In this document: positions 12,141 through 24,861 of the stretch, one piece after another | Layout: every line of letters begins with the position of its first letter | Numbering within the stretch: position 1 is the stretch's first letter | Origin: Nageia nagi | Lineage: Eukaryota > Pinophyta | Length of the DNA stretch: 64,000 bases | Reading direction: 5' to 3' | Assembly: GCA_050084985.1 (NCBI GenBank) | Contig: JBITNC010000001.1 | Location: forward strand, 11,222,001-11,286,000 | Program-made: the position numbers and the translations under genes | The notes under the pieces: generated by a model | Told to the model about the DNA's origin: nothing | Databases searched by the model: none | The model's input: the letters and a program-made list of their open reading frames with translations, nothing else

Positions 12141-13405
12141 CATCTAAGTTTGCGAGACTCTATCTAGGAATATGTGTGGGTTCAAATGTGATCTACTTGT
12201 ATGTTTTGTAATGGTGATCCAACTTCAAGTAATGTATTTATAAAAGAGCCTATTACATTTTAACTAGAGGAAAGCTTTCTCACGCAAGGAATATCTAAAC
12301 TATGGAGTATAAATATATCTTATTAAATTCATCTTTTATCCGATTTCAATCCTTGTGAAGTAGATGAGTTCCAAGAGTCTTACGTGACTGATCCAAACTA
12401 TTTCTTCTTTTATGAGGTGCTTGATCAAACAATTCATATGACACTTTTAATCTATCTGCTTTGAACCTTTGATGAGGCATTTTGTCAAATAATTCATGGG
12501 TCTTTTAGAGGTACCCATGACACCCATAAGATGGTTTTCAATGAGGCATTTTGGTAGGATTTGTTAATGTAGTTATAAGACTCTTGTTGTTCATGATGAG
12601 GAATTTTGCAAATATTTTGTTGACCTTTGATGGCTCTTTTGAAATGCGAAATAAATGGAGTTGAATCATAGGCAAGCTAAATTGTTAATCTTTGTTACTC
12701 AATTCAGTGGTATTGATTTAATTAATTTTGAGTAGTCTTCAATATCATAACTAAGTGCATTTTTAAAATAGTAACTTTCATAAGGATGAGGGTAAACTTA
12801 GGTAGGGAAATATATTATTTCCATGCTATGGATTATTAAATGGACATCTTTTTAGAATTAAATTGGAAAGGGGTATTTACATTTACATTCTTGTTAGTAT
12901 ATGTTGACATGTCAAGGATTTGCTTGTATACTAGAAAAAAGGATTATTAGGATTTCAATGTCCTTTAATTTTAGTAATACTACCAAGTATGAGTAGCTTA
13001 TATGGGAATTGAAAGAAAAACTAGGGGATGGAATTGTAATTGTTCGAATTTTGTGATAGGTAACTTTTTGAGAAGGCTTAGAATTTATTTAGATCAAATT
13101 GCATGGAATATTGTTTGGAATACAATTGCTTGATATTTTGATTAGTTTTTTGAGTGGAACGATGATTATGGATTAAAAAGGCATAGAACCTATCCAAATT
13201 AGAAATGGAGTATTATTTGGAATAAAATTACTTGATACTTTGATTAATATTTTGAATGGGATGATGCATGTGGAAAGTTATTGGGCTCCATGATGAAGGA
13301 CGATAAGTAGTCTCCAATGAGACATAAAATCTATTGAAATCAACACAGAGTAATATGTTATGTTTGCATATAGGGTAGGATGCATTTCATGAATCCAAAT
13401 ATTTA
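12141..13405. repeat. 1.26-kb block, inverted copy of 43530-44792
   Basis: The reverse complement of this block matches 43530-44792 from AACTTAGATGA at one end up to the N gap at the other. It is mostly non-coding. A short PPR-like stretch (about 12430-12580) shows that it is the upstream part of the PPR locus that continues leftward from 12140. No other gene is visible. Confidence 0.85.
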
Positions 13406-13505
13406 NNNNNNNNNNNNNNNNNNNNNNNNNNNNNNNNNNNNNNNNNNNNNNNNNNNNNNNNNNNNNNNNNNNNNNNNNNNNNNNNNNNNNNNNNNNNNNN
13501 NNNNN
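13406..13505. other. Assembly gap of exactly 100 N
   Basis: A round 100-N run is a usual placeholder for unknown length. The left side is PPR-flanking DNA; the right side is the interior of a Tat element's 3' region, so the 5' part of that element is hidden here or was never joined correctly. Confidence 0.95.
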
Positions 13506-15187
13506 CCCTCATCGGTAGCCTCCTCTCTCATAGCCTTTGCTCCTGTAGGCTCCTCGCCTACCTCTCCCTCTCTTGCTATCGCACCCAACTCATCAACAAC
13601 ATTGACATGCTGATGAATATGTTGACCCTCTAATCTACCCTCTAGGCCATCATCTCCATCCTCCCACCAAGCCCTAAATGCCTCAGACACCCCGATGTCA
13701 TCCTCTCCGATATCACCCTCTGGTGATCCCTCCTCCTGAGTAGGATCAGGCTCTACATAAACCAACAGTTGTACACCATCTACTGAGATAGTGCCCTCAC
13801 GCTGATATGGCACTGATGGTGTAGGCACATCCTAAACTAAGCTGAACTGATGGTGCACCCTCTCAAAATGAAAATACTCCAAAAAATCTACTCGATGACC
13901 ACTCAAAACATGTGACTACCGAATACCAGTAAGCTCAACTGCAAGCTCTCCCTAGACAGGATACAAATGGTAAGGTCTGAATCTCACTTGATCTAAAATC
14001 AAGTGACTAATCATGTGGTGATAATAACTCACATCTCGACGAACTCCATCTGATGGGTGAATATAAAAATCATCATGCCATCGAATTATGCTAGCCTCGT
14101 AATCCAAGTGGCTACCAAATCGAGGCATCGGTAATCTTGGAGGATGAGCCACAGCTATATGCTCATAAGCCCATGCCTGCAAGGTGACAGTAATGGATAA
14201 AGAGGCCCTATGCCCCTGAGAATAAAAGAATAGCTCTCTATAAATTTGAGCTAATAGTGTAGGTGCCCAAGCATACACTATACCATGCTGTATCATATCT
14301 GCAATAATGGGCAATAATGACCATGGAAACCTCCCACTGCTAGTATCGGGAGAGCATAACATTGTACTAAACCCATCAAGTATGAAAAATGGATCGCCCC
14401 CTGCTGATCCTCCATCCAATACTGGTAGTATCGGATGCCACCTGAGATAATCTCAGAAATAATAGTATCAACCCAAGCGGCCCTATATAAATAAGAAATA
14501 GTGGGTAAAGCTCCTTTTCTATCCACCATAGGCAAAATCCTCTATCTATGAATGGGGAGTCTATACAATCTATGTATATCCTCCACTGTGACAGTCATCT
14601 CCCTTATTGAAAGATGAAAAGTACATGTCACTGCATCCCATCTATCTAACAATGCAGCTAATAAAGGATACTCCCAATGAATGCGACCCATGTATAAGCC
14701 CACTCCAAAACCAATTGACCTGAAAAAAGTATGATTGGCTGGACCTAGAAAATCTCTACCCTCCTGTAGAATCGAGGGATATCTACCTCGAGGCTCAAAG
14801 ATGTCTCGAACCTGTGTAATGTTAAAAAGTTTAGCTTAAAAAAATGGTGTTTCATACTAAAATACTGGCATTTCTAATTTGTAACATTCAGTCACCGATG
14901 TTTGCATTCCAAACACTGATGATTCTATCATCCATTCGGCCTTGGTCAATGACTATAGCTGAATTATAAAATTTTTTACAAAAAATAGAAATAAAAGCCT
15001 AATCTACAAATTTTATCTGATAGAAACAATCAAAATAACTTCTAAACATCATTAATGGTTTCAATTTTGGAATCAAATGGTTAAAATACAAATTATAAAC
15101 AAAAAATAAAAAAATAAAGTTATTCCAAAACCCTACCTCTTCCCGGATTGGTCGAGAACGTCCAGTGGAGCATCTACGTGGAGGCAT
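13506..15187 (-). pseudogene. Antisense plant mobile domain (PMD) gene, gapped copy
   Basis: Exon 1 is 15187-15137 (MPPRRCSTGRSRPIREE) with donor GTAGGG. The acceptor is ACACAG before 14811. Exon 2 starts VRDIFEPRGRYPSILQEG and contains RWDAVTCTFHLSIREMTVTV, then EDIHRLYRLPIH, the hallmark of the PMD N-terminal half. Further on come APTLLAQIYRELFFYSQG and LQAWAYEHIAVAHP, matching the LQLWAWER-type segment of PMD and phosphatase 7 long-form proteins. Breaks: TAG at 14542-14544, a one-base deletion near 14349, further stops near 13952 and 13829, and truncation by the N gap. The tail is Glu/Asp-rich. The PMD family is plant-specific and also occurs inside transposons; some cellular members (MAIN, MAIL1) act in genome silencing. 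A role here is not shown. Confidence 0.75.
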
Positions 15188-15893
15188 GGTGATTGTAACG
15201 AATATCAACGGTTGGAAATCAATGAAATCGCAACAAAAACTAGTTCTGGTTGACAATGAGAGTGATAGTTGGAAAAGAAATGAATAAGAAAAAGTTAAAA
15301 CTTTTTCTTTTTACTTACATCCAATGGAGAAACATCGACGACTGGAGGACAGATGCTGGTGACCACAACTAAACATCGGTGATTGTAAGTGAAATACTGT
15401 GTTTGGGAATAGTCATGAGAATATTAAAAATTTCTCAAAAATAACCTTAAATTGGTCAAGAAAATTAAAAAATGATAAAATGTGATGTATCATTGCTACA
15501 GGAGATCATCTTGAAACCCCATTGTCGGGACAAAGGACAACACCATCAAAACTCGTATACTAAAGAAAACTTATACAGTACATATGCACTTAGACATGCA
15601 AAATGACATAATAGAAATGTCATGCAACTATCACATAAGCTCAACACATTGTCATACCAAAAATAGTCACTTCTGAAGTATATTCAAATTTGTTTTCAAA
15701 ACTACATCAAATGTTAAAAGAAAACACATTTTATCATAATTTGATAAATCAAAATTTTGATTCAGTTAAGAGATTGAGTCAAAACTTATATCATAAAAAA
15801 GCAACAACAAATAATCAAGCGAAAAAGCTTCTCATTCTATATTTTTGAAATCATCAACCGCATTTTTGGTTGATAATTGAAAAAGGGGTAAAA
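15188..15893 (+). other. 3' internal region and polypurine tract of the gapped Tat copy
   Basis: Non-coding, about 700 bp, aligned with 62349-63082 of the complete element. It carries a degraded array of CCGAYGA-like motifs at 15320-15395 (another lies at 14885-14950 within the PMD intron area). AAAAAGGGGTAAAA just before the LTR is the polypurine tract. Confidence 0.7.
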
Positions 15894-16711
15894 TGTAGAC
15901 ACCTAAAAATGTCCCTTTTTAACTAGTAAAAATTGAAGTAATCATAACTCTTTGAGACAATATAAAATAGGTTTAAAAACCATATTATTGGATATCTCTC
16001 ATTGAGTACATGCAAAATGAGTGGTCACATGACCCTTTTTCAGTAAAAATTGGCTATTTGGCGATCACTTTAATATTGTTATAAAAATTGAAAACCAGTC
16101 GCTAGCGACCCAAAACAATCACCGACGTCCATCTAGCAATCGCCGGTGACTCTGTAATAGCTGAACATAAATCAAAATAATAAAATAAAGTTGTAACATT
16201 TCATTCTTCCAAGATGATGTGGATAGAGGGGTCAGTTACGACCTATGGTGGCTTTTCACTTCCCCTTACCAGCCTTGGAAAATCTCACCCAAAATCTATA
16301 AATACAAACCAATACAAAGCAATAGGGACCCATTTTTTTGAAGTAGGGTAATGCTACCAAAATCTTGTGAGCTCATACCTTTTATTGTTTTATGCTAGCT
16401 TCAATTTAATACATGTCATACATAGATGCTTTGATGTTATTATCTTTTGCATGTGTGTAGGATTTACAGGTTGTCCATATCAAGGAGAGAAGCAAGCAAA
16501 TCAAAAACAATGAAGATCTAATACTCTCATTTTGGAAAATGGCATTTGTAAAAGTCCCTTCCAAGGGAAAATTGTAGTTTGAGCTGAAAATCAATATCAA
16601 TTTACAATTACAACATTTCTACCTATTTTACATAATTTGAGGTTCAGTGAAAATCTAAGAATAATTGTATTTCATGTTATTCTACATTCTAGCTATATTT
16701 TCACTGCAACA
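15894..16711 (+). repeat. 3' LTR of the gapped Tat copy
   Basis: Starts TGTAGACACCTAAAAATG and ends TTTTCACTGCAACA, 818 bp, the same structure as the LTRs at 46165 and 63083 but clearly more diverged. TATAAATA lies at 16297-16304. A motif array sits at 16095-16165. The base after the LTR is the first base of the right inverted-repeat arm. Confidence 0.9.
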
Positions 16712-19190
16712 GACATGTATGTAAAATATAGAAGAATATATAATGCCTTGGAATTATTTGAGAAGATGCATGATGCAAATACAATTTCATCAAATATAAT
16801 AATGGTTGGAAAAAATGCCTCACTAAAATGTAGTCTCATGTAATACGATGATCATATGATATGCATAAAATGAATATTCTAAAAAGTCCCTAGAGAATTT
16901 TAAGTAGATGTAATTATCATATGTAAAGCCAAACTCTACAACCTTTGCTAACATTCTTCTAGAATGTACTACCATGAGAGATCTAGTAGAAGGTATGGAC
17001 ATCCATTAAAGAGTAGTTGAAATTGGTTTTTTTTATTGAATGTTATGGTTTTGCATTTCCTGATAGACATGGATGCAAACTATGGAAGAATACACAAGGC
17101 TTGAGAATTATTTGATAAGATGTATGATGTAGACACAAGGCTGTGTGGATGTACTTGCATAACCTTTGCATGTGTTCTCTTTGAATGTAGCCATGTTGTT
17201 CTAGTAGGTAGCTAGGATGGTGTTGAAAGTGTAAGGAAATTGATGAAATAAAAAAGAATCAAGAAGATACCTAAATGTAGTTAGATTGAAATGTATGTAA
17301 AACATGGAAGAATACAATAGGTATAGGAATTATTTGACAAGATACATGTCAATGCAAACTCAATTTCATGTAATGCAATAAATAACAAGGAAATATTATA
17401 TTAAAAAATTTGTATAAACATGCACCAAACTAGGAAATATAATATTAAAAAATTTGTATAAACAAAAAACTTGATAATCATCACCATTAATCATAAATGT
17501 CAAACATTCAAAAATTTATAAATTTTTTGAAAAATGTATAGTCATCATCATGATCATCCTTGATCATCATAAATACTCTCAATATAATCAATCACCCTTA
17601 ATATCATCACCATCATGCGTAGTATCATCACTACTATGACCAACAACATCAACAACACTAAGACCATCATCACACATATGCTCATCTACATTTGATCTCT
17701 TGTTCTCAGTAGTTCGATCCTCTTCTACATCATCCAAATAAAAATCACAATTAGGCATATGCCATGGGTCTCAACTTGTATCTTGAAAATAATAATTATA
17801 TAAATGTAAGTAAAAATTCAAAACTTCAAAAATCTTATGCATCAATATTAATGTTACTAATTACTTACCTACTCCTTTATTGCAACTACTAATTTTGGGA
17901 AACCATGTCTGAGAACATATTTCCTTTGTTTGTTAGTCAAAAAGCATCCATATTTGGAATACTATAAAAAAATTATTCAAATTAAATAATATTATAAATT
18001 ATTTAGCTATTTATTATAAAATACTAAAGAATTCTCTAAATATATTCATAAACATGCCCTTAATCCCACATTCCCCAATGCTTCCACTCTGATGCATGTC
18101 AAAACCCAAGTGAGATATCCTCACCATAGCAACTTTTTCTATGTCGATTATGTCTGAGGTTGTTTTTACATTTCACTATCATTCACTTTTTTGACCATTA
18201 ATTGCCTTACCACCAAAACAATAGTATTAAGTTAAAAATATTAATATTACATATTGATACTTACCAAATTTTTCCTATTAGATATTATTTTCTTAATTTT
18301 TCTTCCTTTTTTCTTACTTGAATTCTATTTTTGAGGTCTCATGATCACTTGACACTAATTAAAGCCAAACTTTGTAACAAAAATAAATAATTGTGAGTTA
18401 GTGCCCTTAAATGAAATCCATATTTTACTAATAGCATTCCAATAAAACATGATATATGACTAGTTGAATATGATTTATCATTAAATATTGTGGTTATAGA
18501 TGCCCTAATAGACATATATGTGTTCTACTTGCATGCAGTCATGTAGGTCTAGTGGTTGATAACTGTAAATCCTTTAATTGCGTGAGGGACTCTTCTTGCA
18601 TTATTAATAGGTTGAGTCATTGCATATGTATTTTTGAACTTCTTGGTCATGCAAAATATCTCGAGGAAGATTTGAAATTCATTACTAAGATGCCCATAAA
18701 ACCTAAATCAAGTGTGGATGTGTTTGCTTGGTGCTTATAGATCACATAAGAATGTAGGAATAAGGGAATTTTTGGCAACATTTTTGTTGTTGTTGGAGCC
18801 TATAAATGCTCCATGTTATATTCTTATTTCAAATATTTATGCTGAATTGGGCACTTGGGATGATGTTCAAAGAGTAATGACATTGATGAAAGATAAAGGA
18901 ATCAAGAAGAAACCTAGATGTACTTGGATAGAATTTGTTGAAAGTAGAAATACTTGAAAGATATAGAAAATACTTGATGAATAATAAATACTAGAGAAGG
19001 GCTTACAAGTAACCCAATACTTTGGTATGAATAATGTAGAAAAACTCCTAAGACACACAAATCACTTGACAACATGAATGATGTAGACATAATTTTATGG
19101 ACTGTAATGATAGCAAGATATGCACAAAATAGATATATTGAAAGGTCCCATGAACTATTTGACAAAATACCTCATAGAGATGCAATTTAA
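16712..19190 (+). pseudogene. PPR (PLS/E-class) pseudogene, right copy
   Basis: Plus-strand PPR phrases include ALELFEKMHDANTISSNIIM (16748-16810) and, after a ~1.06-kb insert, VVIDALIDIY near 18490. At 18552-18957 lies a C-terminal E domain: LGHAKYLEEDLKFITKMPIK, then ISNIYAELGTWDDVQRVMTL and KDKGIKKKPRCTWIE. Another PPR-like unit (SHELFDKIPHRDA) follows at 19080-19190, where the gypsy LTR begins. The 5' part is absent: the Tat LTR abuts the first base. Stops and frameshifts rule out function. Confidence 0.75.
17385..18445. other. ~1.06-kb insert in the right PPR copy
   Basis: Separates PPR reading upstream (about 17380) from PPR reading downstream (about 18450). On its minus strand it carries the same exon-like fragment as the left arm. 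Edges are approximate, and no terminal inverted repeat or target duplication was recognised. Because both arms have it, the insertion came before the duplication that made the inverted repeat. Confidence 0.5.
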
Positions 19191-19191
19191 T

Positions 19192-19551
19192 TCTTAGGAT
19201 CCCACATCCTAAAACTTACTTAAGGATTAGTTATGTAGTATTTAGGATTAGTTAGGATTACTTAAGGATTAGTTAGACTGACTTATTAAGTGAATAGTCA
19301 TGATGAATATAAATATATGTAAGATGGGATAGATAAATCATCAAGGAAAATCTATGATCTTCTAACTTATAAGGAGAAAGCCCCATCAAAGTGGCTTGTG
19401 ATTTATATTATGATCAATAAAGTATTTATATTTTGTTATCTTTTTAACCAATAATTTCATTGCTCTACTCCGTTACTTGAAAATCGTTGAATATTTCATA
19501 TTTTATTATTATTCGATTAAAATCTTATTTATATTTTCAAGGTTCCTAACA
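19192..19551 (+). repeat. 5' LTR of the truncated gypsy element (right arm)
   Basis: 360 bp. It starts TCTTAGGATCCC (the left-arm copy has the expected TGTTAGG) and ends TTCCTAACA. A tRNA-Met primer site follows two bases later. Confidence 0.85.
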
Positions 19552-19553
19552 AG

Positions 19554-19567
19554 TGGTATCAGAGATT
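19554..19567 (+). other. Primer-binding site (initiator tRNA-Met type)
   Basis: TGGTATCAGAGATT two bases after the LTR end matches the usual tRNA-Met primer complement TGGTATCAGAGC at the first 11 positions. Confidence 0.75.
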
Positions 19568-19656
19568 CAATTTTGGATACCTATGGGTAGATTGAAATTT
19601 ATATTTATAATTCAAATAATAATAATAATAAATTAAAAAAAATATAAGGTTTTGAG

Positions 19657-20998
19657 ATGGCTGATGGAAGAAGATCTCAAGACTTTAAAAAACTGCAAAA
19701 AGCAATGTAGGATATGTAAAGCCAAATGACAATTAATTTCAAGAAGATGAAAACAAGTATGAAAACTTGCATAACAACTCTATATGCCAAAGTAATAAAT
19801 CTAAAAACCAAATATAATATTGTGGCACCAATATTAGTCATATTAGTGCAACACTACACAATCTAAGCTCAACACCAGGTTCTAGCTCCCAACAGTCAAT
19901 AAGAAAATCACCACCTCACCAAAGTTAACAATAATTTCATCAAGGATTCTAATAAGTTTCCATTATTTCAAGAACAACCAAGCTAGATTTTCCAAGATTT
20001 GAAGGGGATGATCTAAATGGGTGGATTTACAAGGCCAAACAATACTTTTCCTTAAATCAAATTATTGATGTTCAAAATGTGAACATTGCATTATTTCATC
20101 TTGAGCATGAGCCATTCGATGATACCAATGATTTAATAAGATAAATAGCACCCCAAATTGGGGAGAATTCACAACATAGTTGTTGATTCAATTTGGTTTG
20201 AGTGATTTTGATGAATTCACAAGAGCTCTAACCAAATTGAAACAAACAACCTCAATAAAGGAATACCAGAATCAATTTGAGAAATTGACAAACTACACAT
20301 TTGGGCTAAGTGACTCTTTTTACAAAAGTTGTTTCGTTAGTGGATTGAAAGGTGAAATTTGAGTGGAGGTCAAGATGTTCAGTCCCTAGACCATGATGGA
20401 TGCTATCACACTAAAAACATTAGAGAAAGATAAATTCAATGGTCAATGACATCAAGGAAGGAAACCTTTTGAGAGGCCACATAACACCTCAAATACACTA
20501 ACTGCCCAAAATACCCCAAAATAAAATTAGCCACTATAAGTTAAAAGATAAAATTGGCCACTACAAGTTAACAAATACAATTTAAATGCAGATGCTTCTT
20601 ATGGTAAAAAAAATGAGGTTGAGATAAAAGAGGAGGTAGAGGAACCAAAAAATAATGAGAAAACCCCTAAAATCTCTTTCTTATCCAAAAATAATGAAGG
20701 TGAAAGGTCACTTCAAAAAATAAACTCTCATTATGTTACTCAATTTAGGAAGTACACACAACTTTATTGATCCTTGGGTAGAAAGAGATGCCCATTGTTA
20801 CATACATCTGACTAACAACTTTGAAATCATGACCAGTAATGGGTGAAAAATAACATGCAAGGGTACATATCATAATATCAAACTCAACATGGTCAATTAT
20901 ACATTAAAAAGTGATATGTATGCCTTACCCTTAGGTAGATGTGACATTTGCTTAGGGGCATAGTGGTTGAGAACATTGGGACTAATATTATGGGATTT
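19657..20998 (+). pseudogene. Truncated Ty3/gypsy gag-protease (right arm)
   Basis: ATG at 19657 (MADGRRSQDFKK) begins a gag broken by stops. The core FGLSDFDEFTRALTKLKQTT is at 20180-20362. A retropepsin remnant at about 20735-20998 reads LGSTHNFIDPW, with the catalytic Asp replaced, and later LRTLGLILWDF. The chromovirus-like phrase GSTHNFI suggests a chromovirus relative. The sequence stops where the inverted repeat stops, and no RT or integrase follows. Confidence 0.8.
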
Positions 20999-23900
20999 TA
21001 TGAAATTGTTCCCTCTTAGTGCTAGAAATCTCTTCCTTTTCTTTTCAAGTCATTTAACCAAACAAAATACATTAAATAAATATAATAAATGCATTTTGAT
21101 GCAATATCTGATCCAATCAATTTGCATTTATTTTGTAATAACACCAAATAAAATTTTTCAATGTAAGAGGAACTAAATGATCACTGAACAACAAAGGAAT
21201 AATTTTAAACTTCATTGGTTAGGTTTCTCAAAAGACTTGGGTTGACTAAGAGCCTCAAAACCTAATGGATGTTGGGTGATAATCCACTATGGATGATGAT
21301 AACTCTAGCCATAAGCTTGTTGATCTCTTCATCATTATGTATAATGAGGAGGACATGGTGGGGATGATGCAGTTCTTCTTATTATTGCAAGAAGAATTAT
21401 ATTTTTTTGATGATTGCATTCCCCAAGTTTTGCTAGAATAATACCCTTAAAGTAATTAAATCATAACATTATGTATTCCATATTCTTGAGGTTTCTAGGC
21501 TCAAAAAGAATATGGTCCTAGAGAAAATTTAGGCTCAAGTCTATGGTCCTTAGCTTGGAGCAATACCCTAATGTTTTTAGGATATCATTGGTAATTATAT
21601 TGATCGATATCTTGAGCTTGTCGAGAGATTTGGCTCCCATGTATATGGTTATTGAAAGGGAGCCTAAAATCTTGTTGGAATTGAAAATACATGATCCTTA
21701 ATTTTTTATAGTTAGATATATATACTAGAAAGGGAACAAGTATGTAGTTATGGGAAATATTCAATTTTTGAAGGATAATAAGCTCATATAAAGATATAAG
21801 GATGGTTCTACTCAGGTTGTTCAAGCTCAAGCACTTTAGTAATTAAGTAGTCCATCATAGCAACTATATAGATGGGAAATCTAATGCCCAAGCCCCACCC
21901 TCTTTGCATACCTCCCCTTTTTGAGATCTATTCTTATTCTTTTGATAGGGAATAGAAACCCTAACTTCATAGATATGGAGAGGGACTTCTTGGCTTTATC
22001 TTTCCATCCTCATATCTTCTACTTTCACAAGGTTCCTACCTCTATTATTTATGCTAAATAACACATAATCTAAGTATTCAAAGATCAAATTCAAATAAGC
22101 TTATCCAACATAATAACCCCCTATGAAAATTGGTTATGATTATAACTAGTTTATACCTTTAGGAATCTTTGATAGATGTGCACTAAAATTATTGCATTAA
22201 ATCACCATGATAGTTACAATTTAGTGTACTTAAATTGTAAATTTATCATTACACTAATCAACGTCTTATTTTTTTATATATTATATTTTAAATTTTAAAC
22301 TATCTTAATTTAAATATGCCTACTAAAAGAATTTTTTTTGGAGGAAAATAAAGGTTGATTACAATTATGGATTAAAGATAAACAAGGCAAAGAATATTCC
22401 TTATAAATCACTTTTTTTTTTAAAGATTTTGTATCTTGTTTTTACATACCTTTCATGTTTTTGTATGTTTAATTAATGTCATCTTTTATCTTTTTTATAT
22501 ACTATTTTTAATTATGGAAAGAATATTTTTATTTTCATATTATAGATAAATTATTGATTATAATACTTCATATCAAGGCTTATTATGTCTATAGATATTC
22601 TATAGTTGCATTGATTGATGGGAGAGTCAATGCTTAATTGTAAATAATTAATAAAATAAAATAATAAATCCAAATTTTTAAATTAAGTCAAAATTTTGAA
22701 ATTTATATGAATAAAAAACTATTTGTATAAACCAAAAATTCCAAATCACCTTTGCTCACAATATGTGATTGCCTCCAAATGTGAATACATTTTAAGGGCT
22801 ACTGCAAGAAATTCACCTTCTATAATGTATTTTTTGGGTGTAAATTGTACGTAAGGTTAGATCTTAAGCTCTAACATTAATTTAATATTAATCAATTTAA
22901 TTTTGTAAAAAGTTTAATTACTTACTTAATTAATTAAATATGTTATAATGAATTCAATAATAAAATAATATTTTAATTATTTCAAAATAATAATACTGAA
23001 TAGCAATAGAATAATAATATCATCATATAGGGTGGGAGTTTGGGTATGCTAACTAGATAAATTACCATCCAATTAACCCTATTTTACCTTTCTTGAAAAC
23101 TCCTTCCCCTCTAGTAAACCCCCCTTTGGGTACAAACCCCTCCCTCTCCCCTTATAAAATATGTATTGATATATTGATACTTCATCTTGATATTAAAAAT
23201 ACCTCGAGGTAGGAGTCACATGTTATTTAACATTCTTGACTAACCCCCTCCCCCATGATTATTTGATACTATTATAAATGTTAACCTTAACTTGGCTTGA
23301 GAATATTTAATAAGTTGTGAGGGAATAATGAAATGGAATCCATACAACTATTTTATCTTCTTATGAGGCTCCTCATACATGTGTGAGTATGGGGCATTTG
23401 TAACTCCCTTTATGAGGAATCTTAAGTGACCTTATGTATCATATGCATCCATCCTTCTCTATTATAATGTGACAATATTAGAGTTGGAATTACTTATACA
23501 ACTATTCCTTCTCATCTCTATAAGTAGAGGTTCTCCTTCTTCATTCTATAATTGAAAAATGGAATAAAATAATGTTATAATATTAGTTTGAGTGTAGGAT
23601 TAGACGATAATATTGTTGTAATGCACTCATATAATACCTCTTTAGGATTACCATCCTCATTAATATATATTTTTATTTTTCTTCAAATTATTTATTATTT
23701 TTTATCATCTTGGTGGCAAATGTTTTTATTTTGGTGCCTCCTAACCTATACCTTCTTTTCATTTAGATTTTTTTTTTATGGTATTCAATTTATTTTTAAT
23801 AAGTAAAGGTTTATATTGAAGTATTGGGTTTATGGTTTACCTAAAATTACCACATATAGTAAAATATATCAAATTCTCATTATTTAGCCCTAAATAGATT

Positions 23901-24270
23901 TTTGTCAAATATTTTTCCACATGACATAAAATAATAGGCAAAAAGGCTTTAACTATCATCAACATGTAAAAAATAAAACAACAATTTATGCAACATCAAA
24001 CGCTGTTAGTGCAACTTAACCACTTTGTGTGACCACCTTCAAGGTAGAATGCATTGAAATGTTTACCCTAGAAGAATGAATACAACAACTTTATTTTGTG
24101 TCAAAATTTCTTATTTTTCTTACAATAGTTTGAAGGAGAGAGAAATATTTGAGAGGGTCATTTTCCTCATCTTGAATCTTGTAGTTCATCCTTGAAAGAT
24201 AATGAATTGTAGGAGACAAATTCATTTGAATCTTTGGTCTCTAGTTGCATCTTAAAAGTAATTCTATTGC
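20999..24270. other. AT-rich non-coding stretch
   Basis: No gene, LTR or RNA gene recognised. There is long T- and A-rich sequence around 22150-23000. Short reading frames at 21585-21830 and 23588-23806 are compatible with chance. A weakly protein-like stretch at 21540-21700 (GNYIDRYLELVERFGSHVYG on the plus strand) is noted but not assigned. Confidence 0.5.
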
Positions 24271-24609
24271 AATAATATCTTCCTTTTGGTTTTTAAGAAT
24301 AGATGTAGTCTTCTCCATTTCATGGAATTGAGCATACACTTTAGTCAGATTCACTTCCTCATCGAAGTCCATCTCATCATTTTAATTTTCTCTAATATTA
24401 TCTGGTATTGTTTCTTGTACAAAATCATCATGGCCATCTATATAAGTAATAAAGTAATTGGCAAAAATATTTGTAGTATTCTGTAATTCATGGACTTGAG
24501 CATCTCCTTTTGAAAAATTCACCTCCTCACCAAATTCCATCTCTCCATTTTGATTTTCTTTGACATGATCTAGATTAGCTTCTTAAGAAAACTCATCATG
24601 GGCATCCAT
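24271..24609 (-). pseudogene. Gene remnant with two 56-residue tandem repeats, family unknown
   Basis: The minus-strand frame from 24609 holds two copies exactly 168 bp apart (24606-24439 and 24438-24271). Copy one has GEMEFGEEVNFSKGDAQVHE; copy two has DEMDFDEEVNLTKVYAQFHE. Each starts with HD(E/D)F and ends with TT(N/S)I(F/L). Two stops interrupt the frame. The repeats are acidic. The upstream minus-strand stretch 25018-24862 is in the same frame (VAISLIQEGCQISKKTHDKT) and may belong to the same gene. I do not recognise the protein. Confidence 0.45.
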
Positions 24610-24861
24610 AGGAGTAGAAGGGGAATTGGTCAAAATATAATTAAATAGGTTAAAAGAATAAGTCCTTTATGGAGAAGAGCATCAAAAAAATAATTCTTAG
24701 ACTTGATAATCGATTTGGTTAATAAGTTGCAGAGGATAAAAGGGAAATTCATTGGTTTATTGATAAAATAATTTAACAATAAAAAGTGAAGACCTATAAC
24801 TAGGAAAAATACCATTCCAATATTACATATTTGATTATCACCATGATAAGCTTTACTCAAT

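Larger units (their letters stand above)
13506..16711 (+). mobile_element. 3' end of a Tat-lineage Ty3/gypsy element (gapped copy)
   Basis: Aligns in the same orientation with about 60690-63928 of the complete element: antisense PMD gene, 3' internal region, polypurine tract and 3' LTR. Everything upstream is missing behind the N gap. It ends exactly at GACAT (16712), which is uninterrupted in the left arm of the inverted repeat, so the left arm shows the site before insertion. It differs from the complete copy by many substitutions and small indels, so it is a distinct and probably older insertion. Confidence 0.85.
16712..20991. repeat. Right arm of the ~4.3-kb inverted repeat
   Basis: Mirror image of 7093-11377 (see that entry). 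A 5.3-kb spacer with more PPR debris, the N gap and the Tat fragment separates the arms. A local difference at about 17380-17465 (a ~40-bp duplicate replacing other sequence) is found only in this arm. Confidence 0.9.

Noticed and set aside
13380-13613. Reading frame crossing the N gap
   Set aside because: Most of it is undetermined bases; only the antisense PMD tail on the right is real.
19554-19570. tRNA-Met-like sequence as a possible tRNA gene
   Set aside because: Only the short complement of the tRNA 3' end is present; it is a primer-binding site next to an LTR.
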